From the NCBI RefSeq assembly GCF_005217615.1, contig NZ_SZNK01000001.1, positions 5,331,001 to 5,395,000 on the forward strand: a stretch of 64,000 nt of DNA, in the 5' to 3' direction. Source of the DNA: Brevibacillus antibioticus (GTDB lineage: Bacteria; Bacillota; Bacilli; Brevibacillales; Brevibacillaceae). The notes beneath the pieces are model-generated. The model saw nothing but the letters and a program-made list of their open reading frames with translations, was not told the origin of the DNA and searched no databases. Positions 39,211 to 49,900 of this stretch are shown in pieces. The position numbers were made by a program, and so were the translations under genes. Numbering within the stretch: the first letter of the stretch is position 1; every line of letters starts with the position of its first letter.

Positions 39211-42200
39211 GTGTCTAGAGGCAAAGACAGAAAAACATCATGGATTTCGGCAGTCCTGTCCTTTTTATTATTAGTAACGACGCTTCTGCCGATGGGGGCG
39301 GGAGTTGCTCAAGCTGCAGGAGGCGGAATTTCCTTTACTGGCATCAGTGACAAGACAACAGCGACGAGTCCGCACATCTCCTATACACCAAAAATTACCA
39401 TCCAAGGGACCTACAATGGGATTGCCGGGGAAGATTTACGCTACCGGGTAGCTACATTGAACGGTACCGAACCGAATGATACGAGCAGTATCAAACCGTA
39501 CATTGATTCTGTAATGAGAACTTTTACCTTTAGAGATATTGAACTCACTCCAGGGGTAAACCAGATTAAGTTCGAAATCAAGAGCGGAGATTCTACGACG
39601 TATTTGCCAGTCATTTATGTACAGTACAACAATACACCTTTGTTCTCCAACTTGAAGTTGAATTCTGTCATGTTTGAAACAGATCCGACGATTGTAGAAG
39701 TTACAACCTCATCGAAGCGTCAACTAACCTTGGCCCTTTCTGGTAAGGCAATGAATGCAGACAATGTGGTTGTTACGAACCAGACCACAGGTCAAAACTT
39801 TAGTGACTCGACTAGCAATTCTGGTTCATTCTCTATCGAAGTAGATGCTCAGATTGGCTTGAACAAGCTGGATATTCGTGCATTTAGCAAAAATAGAGAA
39901 GTTGGGTTGATTAACCGCAGTGTGTTGGTACTCCCTAAAAGCAATTCTCAGGGAGGCGCGGATCAATTTTATAATGTAACGATAAATGCAGGCACAGAAA
40001 CACCAATCATCAAAGTCCCGCCAGCGAAAAATGAATTGATTCAAGCAGGGGCGGCGGGTACCGATTTTCCAATTAGTGGGGAACTGCTCGTTAAGTTGCA
40101 AAACGGAGTGAGTGTTCTGAATGGTGCTTTGCAAGACACGACACCTCCTGATGCTCCAAAGGTGGATCGTGTGTACAATACCACGACGGATATCACTGGT
40201 TTTGCAGAAGCTCAAAGCACAGTGAAAGTGAGCAAAGGAACCACTGAAGTAACCGCTACTGCGGATGCGGCCGGAGCTTTTAAAGTAGCGTTTGCTAAGC
40301 AATCAGAAGATGTAGAGCTACAAGTCACGGCAACAGATGCCGCTGGAAACGTCAGTAAAGTAACTTATGTCAAAGTGGAAAAAGATCGTTCTGCACCGGA
40401 TAAACCGATTGTGAATCCGATCAGTGAGAAAACAACGAGTGTCACAGGAACAGCAGAGCCTGGTTCCACTATTACGGTTAAAAACGGAACTACTCAATTG
40501 GCTACGGTTAAAACGGATGCAAACTCGAAGTTCTCGGTTACAATAGGTTCCCAGCCGATTGATGCAGAAATTACAGTAACCGCAACAGATGAGACTGGTA
40601 ATGAAAGCGCGGCAACAATTGTAAAGGTTACAGACTCAGGTGACGCTAACGGAAATGATACGACACCACCAGATGCTCCTGTCGTAAATGCTCTTGATGA
40701 TAAGGCAGCAACTGTAACAGGGACAACAGAAGATGGAGCAGAAGTCTTTGTTGCCAAGAACGGTAGTGTAGTGAGAAGCGCGGTGGCAAGCGGTACTGCC
40801 TTCACAGTGGATACCGGAGGTTTTTCTGCTGGAGATGTTTTGACTGTTTATGCAAGAGACAAGAAAGGAAACCAAGGTCCAGCTACGACAGTGAAAGTAA
40901 CGTCGTCAGATAAAACTAAACCAACTGTTCCTACTGTTAATCCGATTATGAATACAGATACGAAAGTGACGGGGACAGCAGAGGCAGGCTCTTTGGTCAT
41001 TGTAAAAAAGGGAGCTACTGAACTGGGGTCTGCTAATGCAACGACGGGAGGCACCTATTCGGTACCAATTCCCCGCCAGAAGTTCGGGGACGTTCTTTCT
41101 ATAACGGCAACTAATAGAGTGGGGAATGTAAGTGATGTAGTAACGAAAAAAGTTGATTCAGACAAGCAACAAGGCATGTCACTTACCTTGGATGATTTAG
41201 CGACCAATCAACCAGTAGATGTAACGGCTACAAATGTAGTGGCTACTGAAGTTACAAATGTACCGCTCTCGTCCGAATACAAGCTGTATAAAGTGACAGG
41301 GAAAATACCCGCAGCCGGACTTAATACAGGCAAGACCTACGAAATGAAATTGAAGTATTCAACAGTGATCAAAAGTACCGACCCTTCCATCCCAGATCTG
41401 ATCTCGGAAGCGGTTGTTGGGAACCACGCTTACCAATTCATTTATAAAAGCTCATCAGATCCTCGTTTCGGCAAGGTATTTGATATATCCACTACAACTG
41501 CACAACCAGAGATCAGAACAGACGGTAGTAAAAACGTAGTGAGTGCTCTCCCGGTAAAGGTAAAAGTAGAAGCGTTTAACATGCCAACCACTACGCCAAC
41601 TATTGGTGATTTTGAAGTCTACTACAACAATACAAAAAGAGCTGCAAGCACAGATTATTTCATAACAGCTGGTAATAACGAAATAAACATCGAATTCGTG
41701 AAATTCCCTGCGAATGAGACGAATGTAAAAGTCGTTTATACGAAGGGAACGCCAACAGATACGAGTGATGACAAGGATATCTCCTTCAAGCTCAGCCCTG
41801 AAGTTGTACCATCACTATTGTTCTACTACACCACTTCCAACGTGGAAAAGGTAATCGACAGCACCTTGGAAATTCCTGACCCAAGACCATCGAATTTTGC
41901 GATCGATGGCAACGTTTTTAGAGGGAAGATGTATAACTACAAACTGAATAGCGGCAATATGGTCGTTACCCTGAACAATAGTAAGACAGCGTTACCCTAT
42001 AGTGTTGGGCCTACAAGCGGTGGTGCAGTACAGTTTACTATCGATAAAAGCCAGTTTACGAGTGGTTCTGCATGGAATCTGAACCAGGGTAACAACACGT
42101 TGGTTTTTGAACTGAAAGATGAACCAAATGTAAAGTTCACCTACAACATTTTCTACAACACAGAAAAAACGCCAAAGATTCAAAATGTAAAAATGAAAGT

Positions 42201-44313
42201 AGTTCAAGGCAAAGATAACGATGTAGAGCTGGAGAAAAAGTCTACAGATAAAGCGTTCCAAACCTCCGCGTACTTCCTGCGTCAATTTACATTTGATGTT
42301 GAGAATGTACAACAAGATGCGGTTGTGACGATCAGAAAAGATGGTAACGTCATTGCGAAGTACAAGATGACAGATGATTCGGGGGACTGGGACTTCCTGG
42401 ACAACGACTCCGATTATCGCAAAGCTCGTGATGCAGCAATTAAAGGAAACACTTCTGACTTGGGTACCATTTTTGATGATAGTACGTTCTCTAGAGGTAG
42501 AGATACATCGAATACATTCAAGTTCAATGCAGAAATGGGCTCGAGAGATTATGGTGAAGAGCTGATTGGAGAACTGGATGGAGATATGGGATTGTCGGCT
42601 GATGATCTGGAAAGCAGATTAAAGCTATTCCCATTGACGCTCTCCAAAGGTACCTCCACGAACTACGAAATTGAAGTGACACAAGGATCGATCGTTACTC
42701 GTCAAACCGTGTCGATCAACCAAGAAACGCAAGCATGGACAGTAGTTTCTCCGAAGAAACTGGCTAATGCCCAATACATTACCGTGAACTCCAACTCTGT
42801 TCCATTGCGAATTTTTGCCGAAAAAGCAACGAAGGTCTTAATCGGTAAAACAGAAGCAGTAGCGTACAATACAAAAGATCCTGATTTTGAATATGATGAA
42901 GATACAGGCAAGCTTGTACCAGAATCATATTACGTGTTCGAAACCAATGTAGCGTTGAAGCCAGGTTTGAACACGATTAAGTACACGGTTCAATTTGGTG
43001 CAAACAGTTACAAAGACGAAGTGAAGATTTACAACACAAACTCCGCAGTCGGTGGTGCGGAAAGCAGAGAAGTACTTGGTAAAAAATTAGCCTTTAGCCT
43101 GTTTGACAAATCGTTTGAGCTGAAGTTCCCGAAAGGAACTATACTGCTGGCACCATCTGATAATCGTACTGGCTCAGGGATTAATGCACCAGCGACAGAT
43201 ATTTTTACAGACGTTCCGCTTTATTTCGGAATGGCAGATCGTACAAATGGTCGAGTCAATCTGGATGACGATGAGCTCAGAGAGGACATGGAAGATTTGT
43301 TGAGCCTTTCCTCTGATTTCAACTACGCAAGTCCGCTCTACTTTGTGGATGCAGGTAACTCTGTGCCTGGAGCAGGAGATGGCGATGAAGAACGCGCACC
43401 AGGTGGGCGTGATCCATACTTTGAAGGTACTGTCAACAATGCTGAAATGGAGCCATTCATTAAGCGTTGGAAGAACAATCTGGTTCCAAGCAAAGTAGGT
43501 ACCGTTACGATCAAGTACGATGGCTCCATCGTAAATGCAGCCAACAATATTTTGACAGTCTTCTACAACAACGGGGATGAGTGGATCAACCTGGGTGGGG
43601 TAGTTAACACGTCCAAAAAGACTGTAACAGTACCATTCGAAGGATTCGGTTATTACATGGTCATGAAAACACGTGAAACGTTCTCCGATGTCATCACGCA
43701 TCCATTTGCGCGTGACGCTATTGAGACGCTTTACGCAAAAGGAATTATGGCCGATGCACCAGGTAGTGGATTCGGTACAGAGTTGAAAATCACTCGTGGT
43801 GAGTTTGCGACCATGATTGTGAAAGCACTCGACCTGCCAATCAACGATGGTCCGTACACAGACAGTAGACAAAACCACCCAGCAGAGCCTACCTTTACTG
43901 ATGTACGACCTAGTGATGATGATTGGAATTACCAGTACAAGTACATTGAAACAGCGGCGCGTGCTGGTATTATCCGCGGAAAAGATCCGCGTGCTTTCTA
44001 TCCAGATGATTCGCTTACGCGTGAAGAAGCTGCGATTATCGTCGCTCGTGCAATGAACTTAAAGCTTAGCACTCCGGAAGCAGCGGCAATCGCGCTTGGC
44101 AAGATGTATACAGATGGCCAACTGACCGGGCACTATGCAACACCAGCTGTATTGGCTGTATCCAAAGCCAAAATTATGAACGGTGAGGCAAACGATCCAT
44201 CGGCTAAGAAGCCAACGTTTAGATTTGTACCAAGAGGAGACCTCACTCGTGCTGAAATGGCGATGATCACGATTCGCATCATGGTCCAACTCAAAAAGCT
44301 GCCTAAGCAGTAA
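39211..44313 (+). CDS. 1700-residue SLH-anchored surface protein with Ig-like repeats
   Basis: Starts at GTG 39211 with GAAGAGG upstream and a clear signal peptide (ISAVLSFLLLVTTLLPMGAG...AQAA). After a ~270-residue N-terminal region come four bacterial Ig-like repeats (about residues 310-650), each with the pattern DxTxPxxPxV...V(T/K)GTAExG and a closing ATDxxGN motif. A long beta-rich region of unknown fold follows. Three SLH units close the protein (about residues 1485-1700): FSDVITHPFARDAIETLYAKGIM, FTDVRPSDDDWNYQYKYIETAARAGII and the last with MYTDGQLTGHYATPAVLAV. It is probably an adhesin or S-layer-associated structural protein; no catalytic motif was seen. Confidence 0.9.
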   Translation: MSRGKDRKTSWISAVLSFLLLVTTLLPMGAGVAQAAGGGISFTGISDKTTATSPHISYTPKITIQGTYNGIAGEDLRYRVATLNGTEPNDTSSIKPYIDSVMRTFTFRDIELTPGVNQIKFEIKSGDSTTYLPVIYVQYNNTPLFSNLKLNSVMFETDPTIVEVTTSSKRQLTLALSGKAMNADNVVVTNQTTGQNFSDSTSNSGSFSIEVDAQIGLNKLDIRAFSKNREVGLINRSVLVLPKSNSQGGADQFYNVTINAGTETPIIKVPPAKNELIQAGAAGTDFPISGELLVKLQNGVSVLNGALQDTTPPDAPKVDRVYNTTTDITGFAEAQSTVKVSKGTTEVTATADAAGAFKVAFAKQSEDVELQVTATDAAGNVSKVTYVKVEKDRSAPDKPIVNPISEKTTSVTGTAEPGSTITVKNGTTQLATVKTDANSKFSVTIGSQPIDAEITVTATDETGNESAATIVKVTDSGDANGNDTTPPDAPVVNALDDKAATVTGTTEDGAEVFVAKNGSVVRSAVASGTAFTVDTGGFSAGDVLTVYARDKKGNQGPATTVKVTSSDKTKPTVPTVNPIMNTDTKVTGTAEAGSLVIVKKGATELGSANATTGGTYSVPIPRQKFGDVLSITATNRVGNVSDVVTKKVDSDKQQGMSLTLDDLATNQPVDVTATNVVATEVTNVPLSSEYKLYKVTGKIPAAGLNTGKTYEMKLKYSTVIKSTDPSIPDLISEAVVGNHAYQFIYKSSSDPRFGKVFDISTTTAQPEIRTDGSKNVVSALPVKVKVEAFNMPTTTPTIGDFEVYYNNTKRAASTDYFITAGNNEINIEFVKFPANETNVKVVYTKGTPTDTSDDKDISFKLSPEVVPSLLFYYTTSNVEKVIDSTLEIPDPRPSNFAIDGNVFRGKMYNYKLNSGNMVVTLNNSKTALPYSVGPTSGGAVQFTIDKSQFTSGSAWNLNQGNNTLVFELKDEPNVKFTYNIFYNTEKTPKIQNVKMKVVQGKDNDVELEKKSTDKAFQTSAYFLRQFTFDVENVQQDAVVTIRKDGNVIAKYKMTDDSGDWDFLDNDSDYRKARDAAIKGNTSDLGTIFDDSTFSRGRDTSNTFKFNAEMGSRDYGEELIGELDGDMGLSADDLESRLKLFPLTLSKGTSTNYEIEVTQGSIVTRQTVSINQETQAWTVVSPKKLANAQYITVNSNSVPLRIFAEKATKVLIGKTEAVAYNTKDPDFEYDEDTGKLVPESYYVFETNVALKPGLNTIKYTVQFGANSYKDEVKIYNTNSAVGGAESREVLGKKLAFSLFDKSFELKFPKGTILLAPSDNRTGSGINAPATDIFTDVPLYFGMADRTNGRVNLDDDELREDMEDLLSLSSDFNYASPLYFVDAGNSVPGAGDGDEERAPGGRDPYFEGTVNNAEMEPFIKRWKNNLVPSKVGTVTIKYDGSIVNAANNILTVFYNNGDEWINLGGVVNTSKKTVTVPFEGFGYYMVMKTRETFSDVITHPFARDAIETLYAKGIMADAPGSGFGTELKITRGEFATMIVKALDLPINDGPYTDSRQNHPAEPTFTDVRPSDDDWNYQYKYIETAARAGIIRGKDPRAFYPDDSLTREEAAIIVARAMNLKLSTPEAAAIALGKMYTDGQLTGHYATPAVLAVSKAKIMNGEANDPSAKKPTFRFVPRGDLTRAEMAMITIRIMVQLKKLPKQ

Positions 44314-44343
44314 GCCGAGATATTTCGTCATATATAATAGAAG

Positions 44344-44380
44344 AAAAGCTGAAGAGGTCATCGCCTCTTCAGCTTTTTTC
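44344..44380. terminator. Bidirectional terminator between SLH gene and yigZ
   Basis: AAAAGCTGAAGAGG (44344-44357) pairs perfectly with CCTCTTCAGCTTTT (44364-44377). T runs on both strands serve the converging genes. Confidence 0.88.
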
Positions 44381-44389
44381 ATTGAAAAA

Positions 44390-45049
44390 TTACTCTTCTT
44401 CCACATCTCCAACCGCGTCTACAGGAACCTCCACATATTCCTTCTCCCCCAGCGTGATCTGAGCTTGTCCATTCGTCAAATCAACCATCCGCGCGACAAA
44501 CTCATTCTGTTCACCCTCAGGGATTAGCACATGTGCCGTGACCTTATCTGTAAAATCCGTACCACTCACGCGATGTTCGCCTAGACGCAGTTCGTTCTCA
44601 ACCTTGCCCCACCACGTATAGTCCACGCTGACAGAGATCGTCTGATGCAACGTGTGCACCACGATCTTTGCAGCCTTCAATGCAGTGACCGTTCCAGCTG
44701 TATAAGCCCGAACGAGTCCGCCAGCCCCCAGCTTGATTCCGCCGAAATAGCGAGTGACGACCACGACCGTATCCTTCACGCCGTTTTTCTTGATGCATTC
44801 CAGGATCGGCTTGCCTGCCGTACCGCTAGGCTCCCCATCATCACTCGAGCGCTGAATCTGGTCGTTTTCACCGATGACAAAAGCGGAACAGTTATGGGTA
44901 GCGTCCCAGTGCTTCTTTTTGATCATCGCGATAAATGCAGTCGCTTCTTCCTCAGTGGTAACCCGCTGGGCATATCCGATAAAACGGGAGCGCTCAATGA
45001 CGATATAGTCCTCACCGTAGCCAGCGATGGTTTTGTATTGGGTAAGCAT
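44390..45049 (-). CDS. yigZ: YigZ/IMPACT family protein
   Basis: A 219-residue cytosolic protein. The N-terminal IMPACT domain includes RSRFIGYAQRVTTEEEA, HNCSAFVIGENDQIQRSSDDGEPSGTAGKP and YFGGIKLGAGGLVRAYT, all diagnostic. A C-terminal domain of about 60 residues resembles the EF-G-like fold of this family. Eukaryotic relatives act in translational control; the bacterial function is unknown. It is transcribed opposite to all nearby genes. Confidence 0.92.
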   Translation of the reverse strand: MLTQYKTIAGYGEDYIVIERSRFIGYAQRVTTEEEATAFIAMIKKKHWDATHNCSAFVIGENDQIQRSSDDGEPSGTAGKPILECIKKNGVKDTVVVVTRYFGGIKLGAGGLVRAYTAGTVTALKAAKIVVHTLHQTISVSVDYTWWGKVENELRLGEHRVSGTDFTDKVTAHVLIPEGEQNEFVARMVDLTNGQAQITLGEKEYVEVPVDAVGDVEEE

Positions 45050-45259
45050 CGTACTATCACCTCAAGAAAAGGATAGCATGCCAAAGAAATGTTGGCGAAT
45101 ACTGAAATGTTTTTGACACATAATCGTAGTACTCTATGTGGTGCATGTGGAATAAAAAAGGAAAGGGAGGAGCTACTTATGATTCCCTTATGAAAATGCT
45201 GGTATGGCATAATTTTGCGTGTGAGAAGGATAACTCTGTGATATAGTGATCTTGGGACA

Positions 45260-45280
45260 AACCACATATTTAATGTGGTT
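45260..45280. promoter_or_regulatory. Palindrome upstream of TolC-family gene
   Basis: AACCACAT (45260-45267) and ATGTGGTT (45273-45280) form a perfect 8 bp inverted repeat with a 5 bp spacer. ATGTGGTGCATGTGG, with the same half-site, occurs about 125 bp upstream near 45135-45149. It looks like an operator for a dimeric regulator; no regulator gene is adjacent. Confidence 0.5.
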
Positions 45281-45321
45281 AATAATTTTATGCTCAATAT
45301 AAAATAAAGGAGTGGAGTTCA

Positions 45322-46530
45322 GTGAATTTTCCATATTCGAAAAAGAAATGGATGTCTATCAGTTTGGCGGCATTATTAACAACAGCACTTGGCGCAGGAA
45401 CCTTGACAGCATCTGCGAATACAGGCTCCGATCAAGCAAAGGCACCTACCACTGTACAAGCATCTACCGATAAAGTAGCGGCTGAGACAGCCAAAGATAA
45501 TACGACAACGCCTGATACTGCCGCAGCAGATGAGTTGACGTTGGATAAAGCGATTGAACAAGCTTTGAAAACCAACGTCACATTGCAAAATGCTCGTTTG
45601 GATGCGAAAAATGCAGATATTAGCAACTCAATGACCTATAGAAGCACGGCACAAATAACAGCAGACATGCTGGAATCCTTGAGCGATGCACAGGGAAAGT
45701 ATGTGAGCAGCGCCACAAGTGAAATGACCAGGAAGCTGAATGCCCTCGCTGTTAAGTCTACAGAAGGAAAAATCAAGATGGGCGCACAAGATGTCTATTA
45801 CAAACTGATTTTTGCTCAAGATGACGTGAACCTGAAAAAACAAAGCTTGGCCCGTGCTGAAGCACAACTGAAAGTAGCCAAGGCTGCATTTGGTGTAGGA
45901 ACGAACGCGAAGACAGACGTCCTTGAAGCAGAAATGGGCGTAGCTGGTGCAAAGGCTGATTTGACGAACGCGGAAAATAGCCTGGAAATTGCCATGATGA
46001 ATCTGAATGATTTCCTTGGCGTTGATCTGCAAAAAGAATGGAAAATCGTTTCTGCCAATAAGAAAATGGCTCCAATCTCGATCACCCTGAAAGATGCCGA
46101 GAAGGAGGCCCTCTCTAAACGTTTGGAGATTACAAAAGAAGAGGAAGAACTCAAGCTGGCAGAATTGAATGTGAAGCTGATCACCGAGTATACTGCGGCT
46201 TCCACACTTGCTGGTCAAAAAGCTCGCAACAACGTTGAGAAATCGAAGCTTGCCATTGAAGAAGCAAAACGTACCGTTTCGAAAGACATTACGCAGGCTT
46301 ACCTCAATCTAAATACAGCTCGCGAGGCGATTGACTTCCAAAAAGCAGCAAAGGACTCTGCTGCTGAGAGCTATCGTTTGAAAAATTTGCGTTATGAAAA
46401 TGGACTCGCGACGACATTGGAAGTCATTCAATCGGAAGAAGCACTTTCTACTCGTGAGAATGCGTACCAAAAAGCTGTCCTGTCTTACAACTTGGCTGTC
46501 GTAAACTTTGAAAATGCATTAGGAAATTAA
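45322..46530 (+). CDS. TolC-family exported coiled-coil protein
   Basis: GTG 45322 with AAAGGAG upstream. A signal peptide (WMSISLAALLTTALGAGTLTASA) is followed by a Thr/Ala-rich linker and two related helical halves typical of outer-membrane efflux proteins: LTLDKAIEQALKTNVTLQNARLDAKNADI and the later KSDV-like TDVLEAEMGVAGAKADLTNAENSL. It has 402 residues. Gram-positive cells lack an outer membrane, so a trans-wall, S-layer or adaptor role is more likely than classical efflux. It ends 358 bp before the S-layer operon. Confidence 0.85.
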   Translation: MNFPYSKKKWMSISLAALLTTALGAGTLTASANTGSDQAKAPTTVQASTDKVAAETAKDNTTTPDTAAADELTLDKAIEQALKTNVTLQNARLDAKNADISNSMTYRSTAQITADMLESLSDAQGKYVSSATSEMTRKLNALAVKSTEGKIKMGAQDVYYKLIFAQDDVNLKKQSLARAEAQLKVAKAAFGVGTNAKTDVLEAEMGVAGAKADLTNAENSLEIAMMNLNDFLGVDLQKEWKIVSANKKMAPISITLKDAEKEALSKRLEITKEEEELKLAELNVKLITEYTAASTLAGQKARNNVEKSKLAIEEAKRTVSKDITQAYLNLNTAREAIDFQKAAKDSAAESYRLKNLRYENGLATTLEVIQSEEALSTRENAYQKAVLSYNLAVVNFENALGN

Positions 46531-46585
46531 CCTAATTCAAGCAAGATTTATGAGGTTTTGAACCAAATTGGAAAAAGGTTCAGTC

Positions 46586-46614
46586 GTGACAGTCCGCCAT
46601 ATGTCCCCTATAAT
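46586..46614 (+). promoter_or_regulatory. Upstream promoter of the cell-wall-protein operon with flanking inverted repeat
   Basis: GTGACA (46586-46591), 17 bp, TATAAT (46609-46614). The -10 is framed by TCCGCCA (46593-46599) and TGGCGGA (46623-46629), an inverted repeat extended by GACA/TGTC on the outside. A further perfect 9 bp inverted repeat, CGAAAAAAA/TTTTTTTCG, lies at 46669-46693. B. brevis 47 is known to read this operon from several tandem promoters. Confidence 0.65.
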
Positions 46615-46769
46615 ACGGATAGTGGCGGATGTCACTTCGTACATAATGGACAGGTGAATAACGAACCACGAAAAAAACTTTAAATTTTTTTCGAAGGCGC
46701 CGCAACTTTTGATTCGCTCAGGCGTTTAATAGGATGTCACACGAAAAACGGGGAATTGTGTAAAAAAGA

Positions 46770-46834
46770 TTCACGAATTCTAGCAGTTGTGTTACACTAG
46801 TGATTGTTGCATTTTACACAATACTGAATATACT
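46770..46834 (+). promoter_or_regulatory. Tandem proximal promoters of the cell-wall-protein operon
   Basis: Two promoters in a row. The first is TTCACG (46770-46775), 17 bp, TACACT (46793-46798), with a TGn extended -10. The second is TTGCAT (46807-46812), 16 bp, TATACT (46829-46834). This leader resembles the strong cwp promoters of B. brevis used in Brevibacillus expression vectors. Confidence 0.7.
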
Positions 46835-46981
46835 AGAGATTTTTAACACAAAAAGCGAGGCTTTCCTGCGAAAGGAGGTGACACGCGCTTGCAGGATTCG
46901 GGCTTTAAAAAGAAAGATAGATTAACAACAAATATTCCCCAAGAACAATTTGTTTATACTAGAGGAGGAGAACACAAGGTT

Positions 46982-49900
46982 ATGAAAAAGGTCGTTAACA
47001 GTGTATTAGCTAGTGCACTCGCACTTACTGTTGCTCCAATGGCTTTCGCAGCAGAAGAAGCAGCAACTACAACTACAGCTCCTAAAATGGACGCTGATAT
47101 GGAAAAAACCGTAAAACGCTTGGAAGCTCTTGGCCTGGTATCAGGTTATGGCAACGGCGAATACGGTGTAGACAAAACTATCACTCGTGCAGAGTTCGCT
47201 ACTCTGGTTGTTCGTGCTCGCGCACTTGAGCAAGGTGCGAAATTGGCACAATTCAACACTACTTTCTCAGATGTAAGATCTACTGATTGGTTTGCTGGTT
47301 TCGTAAACGTAGCTTCCGGCCAAGAAATCATTAAAGGTTTCCCGAACAAAACTTTCAAACCACAAGACCAAGTTACTTATGCTCAAGCTGTAACTATGAT
47401 CGTTCGTGCACTGGGTTATGAGCCATCCGTTAAGGGTGTATGGCCTAACAGCATGATCGCCAAAGCTTCCGAGCTGAACATTGCTAGAAACATCACTACT
47501 CCTGACGTTGCAGCAACTCGTGGCGAAATCTTCAAAATGCTCGACAACGCTCTTCGCGTAGACCTGATGGAGCAACTGGAATACGGTACTGACGTCCGTC
47601 ACCAAACCACGAAAGAAACTCTCTTGACTAAATACCTGAAAGTTACTGTTCGTGACATGGAATGGTCTCAAGATGCTGGCAACGACAGCAATGATCTGCC
47701 ATTGGTAACTAACGTACCAGCTATCGGTCTGGGCAAAATCAAAGCTAACGAAGTTACTTTGAACGGTAAAGACGCTGGTCTCGGCAACACTACTTACAAA
47801 GTAGCTGACGGTATCAACGCTAACGATTTCGCTGGTCAACACGTACAAGTGTGGATCAAAGACAACCGTGAAAAAGTAATCGTTTGGATGGAAGGTTCCA
47901 CAGACGAAGAAGTTATCATGGACCGCGTAGGCGAGTTCACTTTGAAAGGCAAAACTATTGACGATAAAGATCTAGATGATCTGAAAAATTCTGATCTGTC
48001 TGATCTGAAATTGGAGTTGGACGCTAGCGAAAAAAGCTACCGCTTCAACAAAAACACCCAAGTAACTTACAACTTTACTCGATTCAACGATGCAGTTGAT
48101 GGTTTGAAAGATATCATCAAGGACAACTCTAAAGGTAGCTACACTTTTGGTGCAAAAGTTGTTCTGGACAACAATAACGAGATTGCTTACATCCACGTTA
48201 TTGACGACCAATCCATTAACAAAGAAGACGAAGGCGTTAAATACGGTTCCGAAGTTATCGCTAAAATCGATGCTGACAATAAGAAAATCACGAACCGTGA
48301 TAACGACAAGTTTAGCGATCTGGAAGGCAAAGAAGAAGGTAAAGACTTCTTGGTATTCATCAACGGTAAACCATCTAAATTCAGCGATCTGGCAGAAGGC
48401 ATGGTTTACAGCGTATACTACGCTGATGGCGACGAAGACAAACTGCTGGTATTCGCTACTAATACCCCAGTAGAAGGTAAAGTAGAAAAAGTTAATACCC
48501 GTAACAGCAACGACGTCCGCTTGGTTATTGAAGGCAAACCATACCGCATTTACGAAGGTGTTACTTTCTCCGATGACGGTAACAAAGATGTTCAAGACAT
48601 CGACAAAGATCACTGGGATCTGGTTGACAGCTTGGACGACGAAACAGTAAAACTGTACCTGGATGCTTCTGGTCGTGTTCGTCACATCGAAACTAAGGAT
48701 GCTATCGACGATCGCAAACAAAAAGCAATCATCACTCGTGGAGTTATTTACGACCCAAGCAAAGATACTTACAACTTCAGAGTGTTGATGCAAAAAGGTA
48801 AAGAAAGAAATGTTAGCCTCAAAGCTAAAGACATTTATGACTTCGAGGGCAAAAACTACGGCAGAGACAACATGAACGAAGATGATCTGAAAGACATCTT
48901 GGTACCTAGCAAAGGCAAAGACACTTTGCTCGTAGAGGTAACTCTTGATTCAAATGGCGACCCATCCAAAGTTGAAATGCTGAAACCTGTAAAAGTTGAA
49001 GCGGAATCCGGCAAAGCTTGGGATGACCTCGCTGATGAAGACGACAATATGGTTGGCGACTACGAAGTTACTGACAAAACAGCTGTCTTCAACATGACTG
49101 GTGATTTGGAAGAGAGCAAAACAAAAGGTACTAAAGAACTGAAAAACGCTAAAACTGCGAAGTTCAAAACCGTTGCTGATGAAAACGACCTGTCTGTAAT
49201 CTACACTATTAACGATAAAGACGAAGTAGAAGCAATCTTCGTTATTGATGGTGATGGTTTGGATGGCGACTCTATCTACGGTCAAGTGAACGAATTTGGT
49301 CGCGCTGGCGGTAAAGACACCATCAAAGTATGGGTTAAAGATGGCGATAAGGTTGTTGAGAAAGAATACAAATTGAATGGCGATAATGACGATCTGAAAG
49401 ACAGAGGTATTAATCGTCACGACTTCATCGCATTCACATTGGATTCCAACGAAGAAGTTGTTGTTAACGATGTAGTTGAAGTAGTTAACATCAAGCCTAA
49501 AGAAAAGATGCTGGCAGAAGTAACTGACGAAAAAGGCATGAAAGAAGCAAACATCGACAAAATGGTCGTTGGTTTGGTTACTGATGTAAACAAAGACACC
49601 ATCACTTACAAAGATGCTGACGACAACAAGAAGAAAGCTAGCATCAAATCTGCTACAGCTTACTTCGATCTGTTCGATAAATACGGCAAAGCAGATGGCG
49701 TTAGCGATGGCGACTACGTTGTAATGATCGACAGCGCTGACATCTCCGGTACTAAATACGACTTCGTTGTGATCGTTTCCGACGAGAAGACAGTTCGTAA
49801 AGAAAAACTGGCAGATGAAGCAGAAGCATTCTTGAAGCAAGAGCCAGCTAAGCCGGATCCAGGTAATGATAAGTGGGATGCTCTTCCATCCAGCTTCAAA

